From the NCBI RefSeq assembly GCF_900108515.1, contig NZ_FNWW01000001.1, forward strand, positions 248,001 through 312,000: a stretch of DNA of 64,000 nt, read 5' to 3'. Numbering within the stretch: the stretch's first letter is position 1; each line of letters starts with the position of its first letter. This document shows positions 1-9,488 of this stretch, in pieces. Origin of the DNA: Halobacillus karajensis. GTDB lineage: Bacteria; Bacillota; Bacilli; Bacillales; Halobacillaceae. The position numbers and the translations under genes were made by a program. The notes beneath the pieces are model-generated. The model had not been told where the DNA came from and made no database searches. It was given only the letters and a program-made list of their open reading frames with translations.

Positions 1-568
1 CGGCCTTATGTACCCCAAGGTCTCCCATTGCTCCTACAAAAGCTTTTTCTTTGTCAAAGAACCAGCTATTCTCCCCGTCAATGCTCCAGTTTTCCGGCCC
101 GCCGTGCCCAAAGGTAGTGCGGAAGGTGTAAATCTTCCCTAAGTCTCCACGTTCAAGAATCTCTTTCGCTTTCTGATGAGAAGAGACAAAACGCTGATTG
201 TGGGCAATCATCAATGTTTTTTGACTCAAGGCTGCCGCTCTGTTCATCGCCTCCGCTTCCTCAGTAGAAACAGCCATCGGTTTTTCACATAAAACATGTT
301 TCCCGGCATTTAAAGATTCAATGGTGACCGGGGCGTGCAAATAATTAGGTAAGCAGACACTAACAGCATCCACCTCGTCGAGTTTTACGACTTCCCCGTA
401 ATCCGTAAAAGCTTTTGCTCCATATTTCTTGGCCATCTCCTCTGCCCGGCTTTCCACCACATCGCAAACAGCTGCGATTTCAACATGTGGATTCGCTTGA
501 TATTCCGGCAAGTGACGTTTTTGAGCGATACTTCCACAACCAATGACAGCAACTTTGAATTTTTCCAT
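1..568 (-). CDS. Gfo/Idh/MocA family oxidoreductase (3' end beyond window)
   Basis: NAD(P)-dependent sugar or cyclitol dehydrogenase, N-terminal part only; the gene runs off the left edge. The start is the ATG at 568, giving MEKFKVAVIGCGSIAQKR with the Rossmann GxGxxA/G motif at once. The family motif EKPMAV (NAD and substrate pocket) is present at about residue 97, in the context GKHVLCEKPMAVS. It is the last visible gene of the ABC-sugar operon, 19 bases after the related dehydrogenase upstream. Two such dehydrogenases next to a sugar isomerase often act on the same oxidised/epimerised sugar, but the substrate cannot be read from sequence. Confidence 0.9.
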   Translation of the reverse strand, partial: MEKFKVAVIGCGSIAQKRHLPEYQANPHVEIAAVCDVVESRAEEMAKKYGAKAFTDYGEVVKLDEVDAVSVCLPNYLHAPVTIESLNAGKHVLCEKPMAVSTEEAEAMNRAAALSQKTLMIAHNQRFVSSHQKAKEILERGDLGKIYTFRTTFGHGGPENWSIDGENSWFFDKEKAFVGAMGDLGVHKA

Positions 569-587
569 TAAATATTACATCCTTTCA

Positions 588-1682
588 TCATTTAGATTCC
601 CATTCAAGTAAAGAAGAAGGAGTATCAGCACTTAGCAGTAACACCTGTTTACCTGAGGCGGAAGATTCATGAAATGCGTGCATCACTTCTAATACGTGCA
701 GGGCTTGTTGACCATCGGCTTCAAACGGAGTTTGCTTCTGAATGGAATCCACCATATGAACGACTCCTAATCCTCGACTGTTTTCGGTATGAGGATACGT
801 TAATTGGACCTCTTCCCACTTTTCTTCACCCTTTTTCTTCACTAAAACAGGTCCACCGAATGTATTTGGATCCGGCACTTTCAATGTTCCTTCACTGCCG
901 TAGATTTCAATGAAGGGCATGTCCGTGGCAGGTACGTCAAAACTCATCGTCATGGAAACGATAGGACCCTTTGCGAATTCCAGAACTCCAGAGTAATGAG
1001 TGGGAGTTTTTACATCTATCACGTTCCCTTCTTTAGGACCCTTCATGATTCTTCGTTCGGAAGGATGGATCTTGGCCTTTGCCATCACTGAGCGAATAGG
1101 TCCTAACAGTTGGATAAGTGTGGTTAAATAGTATGGCCCCATATCAAATAACGGTCCTCCACCTTCTTGGTAGAAAAATTCCGGGTCTGCATGCCAACGC
1201 TCAGGTCCAAGTTTCATCATGTATGCTGAACCAGCTACCGGGGTACCGATCATCCCTTGTTGCATGACATCCAAACAGGTTTGAATACCTGCTCCTAAAA
1301 AAGTATCCGGAGCTGCTCCAACATGTAAGTTTCTTTCTTCTGCTAAATTAATAATCTTATGCCCATCATCAAGGGAAACAGCAAGCGGCTTTTCACTATA
1401 TACGTGCTTATCGTGGAGTAAGGATTCAATGATAATATCTGCATGCGACTGTGGGGGAGTCAAGTTGATGATGAGGTCGATATCTGGGCGGTCAAGCAAT
1501 TCATCTACCGAAAGGGCAAGAGGAATATGATACAACTCCGCTTTCCTTTTGGCCCGATTTATATCAATGTCTGCACATGCAACAATATCAAAAGCGGCAT
1601 AACTTATGCTGTTCTTAAAATAAATATCACTGATATTCCCACACCCGACAATGCCCACCTTAAATGGTTCCAATAAGAACAC
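588..1682 (-). CDS. Gfo/Idh/MocA family oxidoreductase
   Basis: A 364-residue NAD(P)-dependent dehydrogenase with GIVGCGNIS near the N-terminus (Rossmann fold), EKPLAVS near residue 97 (family motif), and a C-terminal alpha/beta substrate domain. The GTG at 1682 sits only four bases from AGGAAGG. An in-frame TTG at 1673 has better spacing from GGCGAGG and gives MEPFKVGIVGCG, matching the neighbouring paralogue, so the true start may be 1673. It is in the operon with the ABC permeases (10 bases upstream) and a second Gfo/Idh/MocA gene. The substrate is unknown; cyclitols, glycosides or amino sugars are all possible. Confidence 0.9.
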   Translation of the reverse strand: MFLLEPFKVGIVGCGNISDIYFKNSISYAAFDIVACADIDINRAKRKAELYHIPLALSVDELLDRPDIDLIINLTPPQSHADIIIESLLHDKHVYSEKPLAVSLDDGHKIINLAEERNLHVGAAPDTFLGAGIQTCLDVMQQGMIGTPVAGSAYMMKLGPERWHADPEFFYQEGGGPLFDMGPYYLTTLIQLLGPIRSVMAKAKIHPSERRIMKGPKEGNVIDVKTPTHYSGVLEFAKGPIVSMTMSFDVPATDMPFIEIYGSEGTLKVPDPNTFGGPVLVKKKGEEKWEEVQLTYPHTENSRGLGVVHMVDSIQKQTPFEADGQQALHVLEVMHAFHESSASGKQVLLLSADTPSSLLEWESK

Positions 1683-1692
1683 CTCGCCTTCC

Positions 1693-2514
1693 TTATTCTT
1701 TAACAGCTCCCCCAGCTAGTCCTTTGACCACTTTTTCCTGGGAGAACAAGTAAATCATCAAAATTGGTAAACTTGCTAATGTCAACGCAGCCATGAGACC
1801 TGGAATGTTTACAGAGAACTCGCCTCTGAAATCCTGTAATCCTAACGGCAATGTCATACTTTCTGGACTCGAAATCAAGACAAGAGCGAAGATGAACTCA
1901 TTCCATAAATGAATGAAGTTATAGATCAATACGGTCATCAATGCTGGTGTCAACATGGGGAGAATCACTCGCCAAAACACTCCGAAATGGGTACATCCAT
2001 CCATTTTGGCTGCTTCTTCTAAAGATTTCGGGATCTCTTGCATGAACTGTGTCAGAATAAAAATGGATATGGGCAGACTAAAGGCGATATATGGACCAAG
2101 CAGCGCCCACAAAGTATCATAGAGTCCGATATTTTCGGTCAATTTAAAAATAGGGATGAGCGTAGCATGGATCGGGAGCATCATTCCCGATATAAAAATT
2201 AAAAAGAGGACACGATTGAATTTAAATTTCATTCTACTTAATGGATAACTCGCCAGTGATGCAATGAACATGACGATCCCGACAGCAAGGACAGTAATCA
2301 AAATACTATTAAAGAAATATCTGGATAATCCCATTTGGAAGACGGTCGTGAAATTTTCAAGATTGAATGAAGTAAAGAAAGAGAATGGTGCCTCAAAGAA
2401 TTCACTTTGATTCTTTAGTGCTGTGGACAGCATATAAAGAAAAGGGAATCCGGTAAACACGAGTAATACCACGGCCAGTACGTACAAGGGTACTCTTTTT
2501 AATGTAGCTGTCAT
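1693..2514 (-). CDS. carbohydrate ABC transporter permease (MalG type)
   Basis: Inner-membrane permease of 273 residues with six predicted membrane segments. The EAA loop is visible as EEAAKMDGCTHFGVFWRVILP, the contact site for the ATPase. The C-terminus GLAGGAVKE is typical of MalG/CUT1 partners. It overlaps the upstream permease gene by four bases (ATGA), indicating translational coupling. No ATPase gene is in the visible operon, so a shared MsmX-type ATPase encoded elsewhere probably energises it, as is known for B. subtilis CUT1 importers; that part is inference. Confidence 0.95.
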   Translation of the reverse strand: MTATLKRVPLYVLAVVLLVFTGFPFLYMLSTALKNQSEFFEAPFSFFTSFNLENFTTVFQMGLSRYFFNSILITVLAVGIVMFIASLASYPLSRMKFKFNRVLFLIFISGMMLPIHATLIPIFKLTENIGLYDTLWALLGPYIAFSLPISIFILTQFMQEIPKSLEEAAKMDGCTHFGVFWRVILPMLTPALMTVLIYNFIHLWNEFIFALVLISSPESMTLPLGLQDFRGEFSVNIPGLMAALTLASLPILMIYLFSQEKVVKGLAGGAVKE

Positions 2515-3458
2515 GAATAGGCCCCCTTCTTCTTACGATAGAAATCCAAGATTTGAATGATAACTGTTACAATAAGAGCAATAAAGAACATCAGAAAAGC
2601 GATAGCACTTGCATAACCCATATTGAAGTTGATAAACGCCTGCTTGAACATGTAGGTTCCCATCAGTTCTGTGCCATGATTCGGGCCGCCACCCGTCATG
2701 ATATAGAAGATATCAAAAGCTTTTAGAGACCCCACGATGGCAAGAATAGAGGAACTGACAATCGTAGGCATGAGCATCGGTAAGGTGATATGAATAAATT
2801 TCGTCATCGCATTGGCTCCATCCATTTTCGCTGCCTCGTACAATTCTTCTGGAATCCCTACAATGGCTGCTTTAAAAAGAATCATATAAAAAGGAGCGAA
2901 CTGCCAGACCACAACAAGTAATACGGCAAACATAGCTGTTTCGGCCTGACTTAACCACGAAACGTTTTCAAAACCTACTAATGTAACAAGCTGATTAATG
3001 ATGCCGTTAATTGGATCATACATAAGCACCCACAACAAACCGATCGCAACCGTAGACATTAAGAAGGGAAAAAAGTAAACACTGCTCATAAATCGTATCC
3101 CTTTAATAGGGGCAAACAGCATTAAAGCCATCAACAGACCTAAGGGAATCTGAACAAAAACGGAAACAATGACGACCCACGCATTATTGGTTAAAGAGGT
3201 CCAAAATACCGAATCATTAAAAAGCTGAATATAATTTTGCAGTCCTACGAAGGTCATTTCACTCATTCCATCCCACTGGTGAAGACTGTATTGGAAAGTA
3301 GAAAAGATTGGGTAGAGCACATATACCGCATACACAATAAAGGCGGGAGCGATAAAAAGCATAATGGTTAACGCATTTTTGATCTTCACACTACTCACTT
3401 TCTGTTCAGGCTTCGATACAGATCGAGCCCCGGCCATCTTGTTCACATGTGTTTGCAC
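2511..3458 (-). CDS. carbohydrate ABC transporter permease (MalF type)
   Basis: Inner-membrane permease of 315 residues. A charged N-terminal tail is followed by about six membrane segments and the EAA loop EELYEAAKMDGANAMTKF. The start is a GTG at 3458, seven bases after GGAG; no better start is available. It pairs with the MalG-type permease downstream (four-base overlap) and the family-1 binding protein upstream to form a CUT1 sugar importer. Confidence 0.95.
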   Translation of the reverse strand: MQTHVNKMAGARSVSKPEQKVSSVKIKNALTIMLFIAPAFIVYAVYVLYPIFSTFQYSLHQWDGMSEMTFVGLQNYIQLFNDSVFWTSLTNNAWVVIVSVFVQIPLGLLMALMLFAPIKGIRFMSSVYFFPFLMSTVAIGLLWVLMYDPINGIINQLVTLVGFENVSWLSQAETAMFAVLLVVVWQFAPFYMILFKAAIVGIPEELYEAAKMDGANAMTKFIHITLPMLMPTIVSSSILAIVGSLKAFDIFYIMTGGGPNHGTELMGTYMFKQAFINFNMGYASAIAFLMFFIALIVTVIIQILDFYRKKKGAYS

Positions 3459-3502
3459 ATGATCTCTCCTTCCATTAGTTGGAGAGGGGGATTTCCCCTC
3501 TC

Positions 3503-4774
3503 TTATTCCAGGACTTCTTGTGCCTTATCTTCCATCTGTGCAGCTGCTTCTTCAGGGCTCATATTCAATCCGAATATGGCTTGAGTCGTATCCTTATGAA
3601 GCTCAGCTAATTCAGGAGGAAGAGTTTGATCATAGGGCATTTGCAAATGCGTCGCTTGTTGAACGACATCATAAATATCACGTGTGAACTCATCATCTGG
3701 CACTACATCTTTCAGAGCAGTTAGAGAACCTGTACGGTCCGTATAATTCTGAGCCGTTTCTTCACTTGTCAATTCTTTGAGTAATTCTGTAGCAAGTTCA
3801 GGGTGTTCAGTATCCTGTGAAGCGGACCACACTGGACCTGTGGCAGCCCCTATGTGCGTTTGTTTTCCTTCCCCGCCTTCCACTTTCGGGAATACGAAGA
3901 AGTCCAGCTTCTCTTCAAATTCAGGAGCTTCACTTCGAACATTATTTAGAAAGGAAATGGTTATATCCATCATTGCCGCCTGTCCAGAGTACAACAGCTG
4001 TCTTCCTGTTCCTTCATCATAGGGAACACCATTGAAACCTTCATTAAAGGCATCTTTCTTTACCATTTCCTGTATGTACTCACCTGCTTGTACATACGCT
4101 TCATCATCAAACCCTTTGCCTTCACGATGAAATGCGCTGTCAAAAAGTTCAGGACCAGCTATTCGACTTGCAAAGTTCATCAAGTAGTAGGCACCAGGCC
4201 ATTTCGTCTTGTTAGCCAAAGCGATTGGGATGACCTCATTTTCATTCAGCGTATCAATAATATCCAGCCATTCCTCATACGTTTTCGGCTCTTCCAGTCC
4301 ATATTGATCAAAGATTTCTTTATTATAAAACACAACGTCAGTGGAAAGACCTAGAGGAAGACCGTAGACACTTCCCTCAAAGGTAGAATTATCGAGAGCC
4401 AGTTCATTAAAGCGGGAAGCATCTACATCATCTGTTACATCAAGGACTTTCCCCTGATCGACAAACTGCTTCAGCCAGCCCCCTCCCCAACTATTAAAGA
4501 CATCAGGAGGATTACCGCCAGACATGGCAACAGAAAGCTTTTGTTTATAAGCATCATTCGGTATTCTTAATACCTTTACGGTTACATCCGGGTGTTTTTC
4601 TTCAAACCTGGCAACAGCCTCTTTATAGATTTCTTCTTTTTCACCAGGATCAATGTGCCAGAATTCAAGGACTTTTTTTCCATTTCCTCCCGCCGAACTG
4701 GAGGAGTCCTCTCCGCACGCCGTCAAAAACAATACAAATAAAAGCATGAGCAGTAAACTACATATTTTTTTCAA
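3503..4774 (-). CDS. extracellular sugar-binding lipoprotein of an ABC transporter
   Basis: A 423-residue family-1 solute-binding protein. The signal peptide ends in the lipobox LTAC (Cys at about residue 20), followed by a Ser/Gly-rich linker, so it is tethered outside the membrane. The body starts with VLEFWHIDPGEKEEIYK and has the FEEKHPDVTVKV pattern common to maltodextrin- and multiple-sugar-binding proteins. The start is a TTG at 4774, eight bases after AAAGGAG. The composition is notably acidic, as in salt-adapted Bacillaceae. It captures the sugar for the two downstream permeases. Confidence 0.95.
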   Translation of the reverse strand: MKKICSLLLMLLFVLFLTACGEDSSSSAGGNGKKVLEFWHIDPGEKEEIYKEAVARFEEKHPDVTVKVLRIPNDAYKQKLSVAMSGGNPPDVFNSWGGGWLKQFVDQGKVLDVTDDVDASRFNELALDNSTFEGSVYGLPLGLSTDVVFYNKEIFDQYGLEEPKTYEEWLDIIDTLNENEVIPIALANKTKWPGAYYLMNFASRIAGPELFDSAFHREGKGFDDEAYVQAGEYIQEMVKKDAFNEGFNGVPYDEGTGRQLLYSGQAAMMDITISFLNNVRSEAPEFEEKLDFFVFPKVEGGEGKQTHIGAATGPVWSASQDTEHPELATELLKELTSEETAQNYTDRTGSLTALKDVVPDDEFTRDIYDVVQQATHLQMPYDQTLPPELAELHKDTTQAIFGLNMSPEEAAAQMEDKAQEVLE

Positions 4775-4799
4775 AGTGATCTCTCCTTTTACTCAAAAT

Positions 4800-5567
4800 T
4801 TAAATAGATATGACTTTTTGATCCTGCAAATAATGAAGACTTTCCCTAATGCTCTTAAGTGGCGACTGTTTGGACTGATCTTGTTCAACCACCCACCATT
4901 CCACTTGATTCTCTTCCCCTTTCTTCAACACGCCTTCCACATCGACTCCTCCTGTGCCTAACTCAGCAAAGAACTGTTCATCATCTGTGGTCATATCTTT
5001 CAAATGAACTAGTGGAGTTCGTCCTTTATATTGATCCAGCCACTCCAACGGTGACTCGCCGGCTTTGGTTAACCAGTAGATATCAAATTCTGCCTTTACC
5101 CACTCGGGGTTCGTTTCAGATAAAATGTACTCAAGTGGTGTCCTTCCATCTGCCATTTCCTCCAGTTCAAAATCATGGTTATGGTAGGACAACGTAATCC
5201 CTTCCTCTGCGGCACGACGCCCCGCCTTATTCAAAATAGAAACGAGTTGTTCGTAGTCTTCATCCTTGCGGCGTTCCGGAGAAAGGTGGGGGCATACGAT
5301 ATGTTTGCTCCCGATGATTTTTTGCGTCTCTAAGACATTCTCCAAATCTTTTTCCAAAGAACTTAATGGTATATGACTAGAGGCTGCCTTTAATCCTAAT
5401 TCGTCCAACAGATCTTTTAACTCTTCGGCTTCAAGCCCGCCATAGCCGGCAAATTCAACGCCCTGAAATCCAATGTCTGCTACCTCTTTCAGTACGCCTT
5501 TAAAATCCTTCTCACTTTCTTTTCGCAGTGTAAACATCTGTACAGCTACCTTGATATTAACCATCAT
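4800..5567 (-). CDS. sugar phosphate isomerase/epimerase family protein (AP endonuclease 2 fold)
   Basis: A 255-residue TIM-barrel protein of the xylose-isomerase-like family (IolE/IolI/DTE relatives). Metal-site elements visible are SYHNHDFE in the middle, KAEFDIYWLTKAG, and LVHLKDM near residue 195. First gene of the sugar operon, behind AGGAGG; two adjacent ATGs (5567 and 5564) are both possible. With the two Gfo/Idh/MocA dehydrogenases it suggests oxidation-isomerisation-reduction of the imported sugar. Exact chemistry is not predictable. Confidence 0.88.
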   Translation of the reverse strand: MMVNIKVAVQMFTLRKESEKDFKGVLKEVADIGFQGVEFAGYGGLEAEELKDLLDELGLKAASSHIPLSSLEKDLENVLETQKIIGSKHIVCPHLSPERRKDEDYEQLVSILNKAGRRAAEEGITLSYHNHDFELEEMADGRTPLEYILSETNPEWVKAEFDIYWLTKAGESPLEWLDQYKGRTPLVHLKDMTTDDEQFFAELGTGGVDVEGVLKKGEENQVEWWVVEQDQSKQSPLKSIRESLHYLQDQKVISI

Positions 5568-5588
5568 TGTGCCTCCTTTTATGTTTAA

Positions 5589-5602
5589 TGTAATCGATTA
5601 CA
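5589..5602. promoter_or_regulatory. LacI-type operator O2, TGTAATCGATTACA
   Basis: A perfect 14-bp palindrome with central CG, lying 22 bases before the first sugar-operon gene. The identical sequence recurs at 5654-5667 and 6725-6738, so it is most likely the operator of the adjacent LacI protein. It also satisfies the CcpA cre consensus TGWAANCGNTNWCA, so CcpA binding cannot be excluded. Confidence 0.85.
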
Positions 5603-5653
5603 AAAATAGATAACATAAGGGACTTGGGACTTTCCTTAAGATAAACTTCGCCT

Positions 5654-5667
5654 TGTAATCGATTACA
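5654..5667. promoter_or_regulatory. LacI-type operator O1, TGTAATCGATTACA
   Basis: Exact copy of the palindrome at 5589-5602, 65 bp away centre to centre (about six helical turns). This spacing is suited to looping or to bracketing the promoter of the sugar operon. It lies 12 bases after the stop of the LacI gene. Confidence 0.85.
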
Positions 5668-5678
5668 TTTTTACCTTT

Positions 5679-6698
5679 TTAATTGTGGAGCAATTTTCCC
5701 TTTTTCCTGGCCCCGCAGGAATCACGAATAATCAACTCATCCGGCAGCAAATGCTCCGTCTGGGAAATGGATTCACCATTCAATTTTTTTAACAGTAACT
5801 CCATCGACCTTTGCCCCATTTTAAATAAGGGCTGGGCAATCGTTGTTAAGGACGGGTTAAACATAGATGCAAACCGGATATTATCAAACCCGACAACAGC
5901 TAAGTCCTCAGGGACCCGAAGCTGATGTTCTTTCGCAGCGTTGATGATCCCGATTGCCATTTCATCACTTGGAGCGAATACAGCTGTAGGTACATGATTC
6001 TGCCCAAGCATGTCCATCATCTGCTCAAAGCCCGACTCATAGGAAAAATGACCACGACGAACCAATTGCTCGTCAATGTCCAGCCCATAATCTCCCAACG
6101 CTTTCCGATACCCCTCATTTCTATGCCTGGAAAGCAAAGAATCCATCGGTCCGGTAATGTGTCCCACTTTCTTATGACCAAGACGGATTAAATGCTCCGT
6201 CGCCTTATAGCTGCTACTCACATTATCAATAGAAACAAAAGGGATCTTAGGTGTCTCCAAGTTGGCCGTTGCCAGTACAATTGGGAATTGGCTGCTGATT
6301 TCATTCAGGGTCGCTTCATCCAATTGTGGGGATAACATAATCATTCCATCCACTTGCCTTTGTTTTAAGTGCTCAATGGAACCATATTCCCTTTCCAATT
6401 TCCTAGCGGTGTTTCGAAGCAGCACTCGGTAGCCGTTTTTAGAGGCTTGCTCTTCAATCCCCCCGACGATTTCAGCGAACACGGTATTAATAATGTTCGG
6501 AACAAGAACGAGAATCGTCTTTGTTTCTGTCCGGCGAAAATGACGGGCCAGCATATTGGGCTGATAATTTAGTTGATGGATGGCTTCCAACACTTTTTCC
6601 TTCGTACCTGTTTTAACAGCATCGGGATTCCTCAAAACTCTTGAAACAGTAGCGGTAGATACCCCTGCTAAACGGGCGACATCACTCATCTTTGGCAT
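5679..6698 (-). CDS. LacI family transcriptional regulator
   Basis: A 339-residue repressor. The N-terminal helix-turn-helix reads MSDVARLAGVSTATVSRVL. It is followed by the hinge helix (LNYQPNMLARHFRR) and a periplasmic-binding-protein-like sugar-sensing domain (VGFDNIRFASMFNPSLTTI). It lies just upstream of the sugar operon on the same strand. Identical palindromes lie in both its own promoter (6725-6738) and the operon promoter region (5589 and 5654), so autorepression and repression of the sugar operon are expected, with release by the sugar or a metabolite. Confidence 0.95.
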   Translation of the reverse strand: MPKMSDVARLAGVSTATVSRVLRNPDAVKTGTKEKVLEAIHQLNYQPNMLARHFRRTETKTILVLVPNIINTVFAEIVGGIEEQASKNGYRVLLRNTARKLEREYGSIEHLKQRQVDGMIMLSPQLDEATLNEISSQFPIVLATANLETPKIPFVSIDNVSSSYKATEHLIRLGHKKVGHITGPMDSLLSRHRNEGYRKALGDYGLDIDEQLVRRGHFSYESGFEQMMDMLGQNHVPTAVFAPSDEMAIGIINAAKEHQLRVPEDLAVVGFDNIRFASMFNPSLTTIAQPLFKMGQRSMELLLKKLNGESISQTEHLLPDELIIRDSCGARKKGKLLHN

Positions 6699-6724
6699 TA
6701 TAAATCTCCTGTTCTTTCCAACAA

Positions 6725-6738
6725 TGTAATCGATTACA
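6725..6738. promoter_or_regulatory. LacI-type operator O3 in the regulator's own promoter
   Basis: TGTAATCGATTACA, identical to the two sites before the sugar operon. It begins three bases downstream of the predicted -10 box on the minus strand and covers the expected start of transcription, which would block initiation directly. Confidence 0.85.
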
Positions 6739-6741
6739 TTT

Positions 6742-6770
6742 AGTGTAGTATATAATTTTCAGAATTTCAA
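6742..6770 (-). promoter_or_regulatory. sigma-A promoter of the lacI-type gene
   Basis: On the minus strand TTGAAA (6765-6770) is followed by a 17-bp spacer and TACACT (6742-6747). The operator at 6725-6738 follows at once. Confidence 0.7.
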
Positions 6771-6864
6771 CACTATTTTTAAAATAGTTCACCAAGGCTC
6801 GTATTATAGTTATTTATATCTACTAAAGAAGCGGTTACTAAGAAGCGAATCAAGTCATCCACAT

Positions 6865-7990
6865 CTAATTTCTATGCGAGTCCGAAGAATCATTTTGATT
6901 CCCAAGCGTTTCTAACACAGCTCGCACTAAGATATCAGAAGCAACAGGCATCACCTTATGATCAAAGGTCATCTTCGGATGATGTAAACCTGGTTTCAAT
7001 CCGCAGCCAATGGCCAGCATCGTCGCTTTTAAATCAGGCTTCTTAATCGTATAGAAATGAAAGTCATCTCCCCCTGTTGTCTGGATGATTTGTCGACAAG
7101 CGCGATCTCCCACAACTCCTCGGATAGATTTTTCCATATACTCGACTGCTTCTTCACTCCATTCCGCTGCAGCAGCTTCAGATTTCAATACAAGGTCTAT
7201 CGGCGTGTCATACAAATCCGAAACAGCGTTCATAATCGCTTCGACTTTCACTGTAAGCTCTTCCATCACCTCATTTGTCTGAGCTCGTAAGTCCAATGAA
7301 AAAGTCGCTGTTCCCGGGATAATATTGGAACTTTTGCCGCCGCTATGAAAAGACGTCACCTTGACAGAATAGGGAATCCTCGGATTCAAATGGATACCTT
7401 TCATCATATGAATTATTTCCGCACCAATATCGATGGCATTTTTATTAAGATGAGGACGGGCACCATGGGCGTCCTCTCCGGAAATGGTCCCTTCCAAAAA
7501 ACGAGCGGCCCCATGTTGGATCCCTGGAGCAAACTCGCCTGTCCGCAACTCTTGTTCCGGTCTTAAGTGAAGGCCATACAGGTAGTCAACATCATTCACC
7601 ACCCCCTTTCTTACCATGACCAAAGCCCCCTCGACGGTTTCTTCAGCCGGCTGAAAAATAAACCGCACTGTCCCGCTCCATACCGACTGCTTCTTTTCCA
7701 ATGCAAAAAGAGTTTCGAGTACAATCGCCATATGGGCGTCATGACCACAAGAATGATTGGCTTTCCACTTCCTGCCATAACGCATCAATATCTGCGCGGA
7801 TCGCCACACATGGACGGCCGCTGCCAAGCTCTGCAACCAGACCCGGTCCGTCATCAAATTGTGTGACACGCGCATTCGTTTTTTCTAATAATGAGGCAAT
7901 GTAATAGGTTGTTTCTGTCTCCTTCCAACTGATTTCTGGATGATGGTGCAAATGTTCAAACATTTCTTCAAGTGTCGGACGGCTGCTCAT
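6865..7990 (-). pseudogene. M20 family amidohydrolase/peptidase, frameshifted
   Basis: A metal-dependent amidohydrolase of the AbgB/IAL type, split in two frames. The first frame runs from the ATG at 7990 (good GGAGG) through PEISWKETET and IRADIDALWQEV, then goes out of frame. The second frame resumes with WKANHSCGHDAHM near 7760 and continues to the stop at 6865 with GARPHLNKNAIDIG and a normal C-terminus. In the family these blocks are contiguous, joined by a short linker such as DGxW. The frames meet at GAAGTGGAAAGCC, consistent with a short non-triplet deletion. Either a real pseudogene or a sequencing error; all other metal-site motifs are intact. It lies downstream of a YfcC-type carrier that may import its substrate. 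Confidence 0.82.
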
Positions 7991-8019
7991 AAAGATACCT
8001 CCTTCTTCCTATTGGGGGA

Positions 8020-9438
8020 TTAAATCGGTCCCCAATTAATCAATACACCTACAGTCAGCATAACAATGGCTATCCCTGCCCATATCAACAGCAATGGAAA
8101 CATCCACTTCGCCCACTTAATCCAAGGCACTCCAGCAACAGCAAGGCTTGCCATCAAGGGCCCGGATGTTGGAAAGATACTATTCGTAAACCCATCGCCG
8201 AATTGATAAGCTTGGACGGCAACTTGACGTGTAACACCAATCATATCGGCTAAGGGGGATAATATCGGCATAGCAATCATGGCTTGGCCGCTGCCAGAAG
8301 GAACAAGAAAGTTCATCATTCCATTAGCCAAAAACATGCCAAGGGCTGCCATCACAGGGGATAATCCTTCTAAAGGGACAGATAAGGCATGAACAGCAGT
8401 ATCCAAGATATTCGAATTTTCCATAACGATCAAAATAGCCCGGGCCACACCAATAATGAGTGCACCATAGACGAGTTTCTGGCAACCATCAAGAAACGTG
8501 AGCGCAATTTTATTATAATTCATCCCTGCAATCATTCCCGATACAATCCCTATAATAATAAAGAAAGCTGCCATATGATTAATTGACCACTGGAAGCGGA
8601 TCGTTGCAAAAATGAAGAATAATAGTGCACTACCGACAAATCCCATGATCCACTTATGTCTTGTCGTAAACGGGGCTTTTAAATCTTGACTTGAAACATT
8701 GGATTCGCCCAATACCCCTATTAGGCTTTTGGCTGGATCATTCAGTACCTTTTTTGCATAATTCCATGTATAAAGAATCGTTACACCCACAATAATTACA
8801 AAAGCGATGATTCGAAGTATCATCCCCGAAAATAAAGGAAGGTCAGCTATAGATTGAGCGATCCCAATGGTGTAGGGGTTCAAAAACCCAACGTTAAACC
8901 CAGCAAACGTGGCGCCAAACGTAATGGCAACAGCTACCATAGCATCCAGTTTTAAAGCTCTAGCTATAATAACGCCAATCGCAACAAATGGAATGACAGA
9001 GTTGGCCACTGCACCAACAGCACCACCAAGGGCAAACAAAATGGAAACAATGGCAATCAACCAAAATTCTTTTCCTTTCGTTTTATGAACGGCACGTAAA
9101 ATACCACCCTTAATGGCACCTGATCTCTCGATCACTTCAAAAGCTCCACCTGCAAACAATACCAAAAAAATCAATCCGCCCGACTGGACCATTCCTTCTT
9201 GTAAGGCTAAGAAAATATCCATGAAACCTGCCGGATTTCCCCCAACACGGCTATATGTATCCGGAATCACTCGTTCTACCCCATCCATGGACTCACGTTC
9301 AAAGGTTCCCGAAGGGACCATATAAGTAGCGAGGACGGCAATTAAAAGGACGGCAAAAAGAATCACATAAGTATCCGGCATCTCCCACTTCTTTTTCCTA
9401 TTCTCCTCCTGTTCTGGTGTTTGTTCAGGTAAACTCAT
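8020..9438 (-). CDS. YfcC/DcuC-type membrane carrier
   Basis: A membrane protein of about 472 residues and 11-13 membrane segments, in the YfcC branch of the C4-dicarboxylate carrier superfamily. The early motif MVPSGTFER and the repeated half-motif around NFLVPSGSGQAMIAMP and FTNSIFPTSGPLMA are characteristic. An ATG at 9468 is in frame, but the one at 9438 lies seven bases after GGGAGG and is preferred. Such carriers often sit beside M20 hydrolases and are thought to carry peptides, acyl-amino acids or amino acids. Its partner here, the M20 gene 29 bases downstream, is frameshifted. Confidence 0.88.
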   Translation of the reverse strand: MSLPEQTPEQEENRKKKWEMPDTYVILFAVLLIAVLATYMVPSGTFERESMDGVERVIPDTYSRVGGNPAGFMDIFLALQEGMVQSGGLIFLVLFAGGAFEVIERSGAIKGGILRAVHKTKGKEFWLIAIVSILFALGGAVGAVANSVIPFVAIGVIIARALKLDAMVAVAITFGATFAGFNVGFLNPYTIGIAQSIADLPLFSGMILRIIAFVIIVGVTILYTWNYAKKVLNDPAKSLIGVLGESNVSSQDLKAPFTTRHKWIMGFVGSALLFFIFATIRFQWSINHMAAFFIIIGIVSGMIAGMNYNKIALTFLDGCQKLVYGALIIGVARAILIVMENSNILDTAVHALSVPLEGLSPVMAALGMFLANGMMNFLVPSGSGQAMIAMPILSPLADMIGVTRQVAVQAYQFGDGFTNSIFPTSGPLMASLAVAGVPWIKWAKWMFPLLLIWAGIAIVMLTVGVLINWGPI

Positions 9439-9488
9439 ATCATTACCTCCCTTTCCTTTATCCTTCAAATGGATAGAAATATAGAGCC

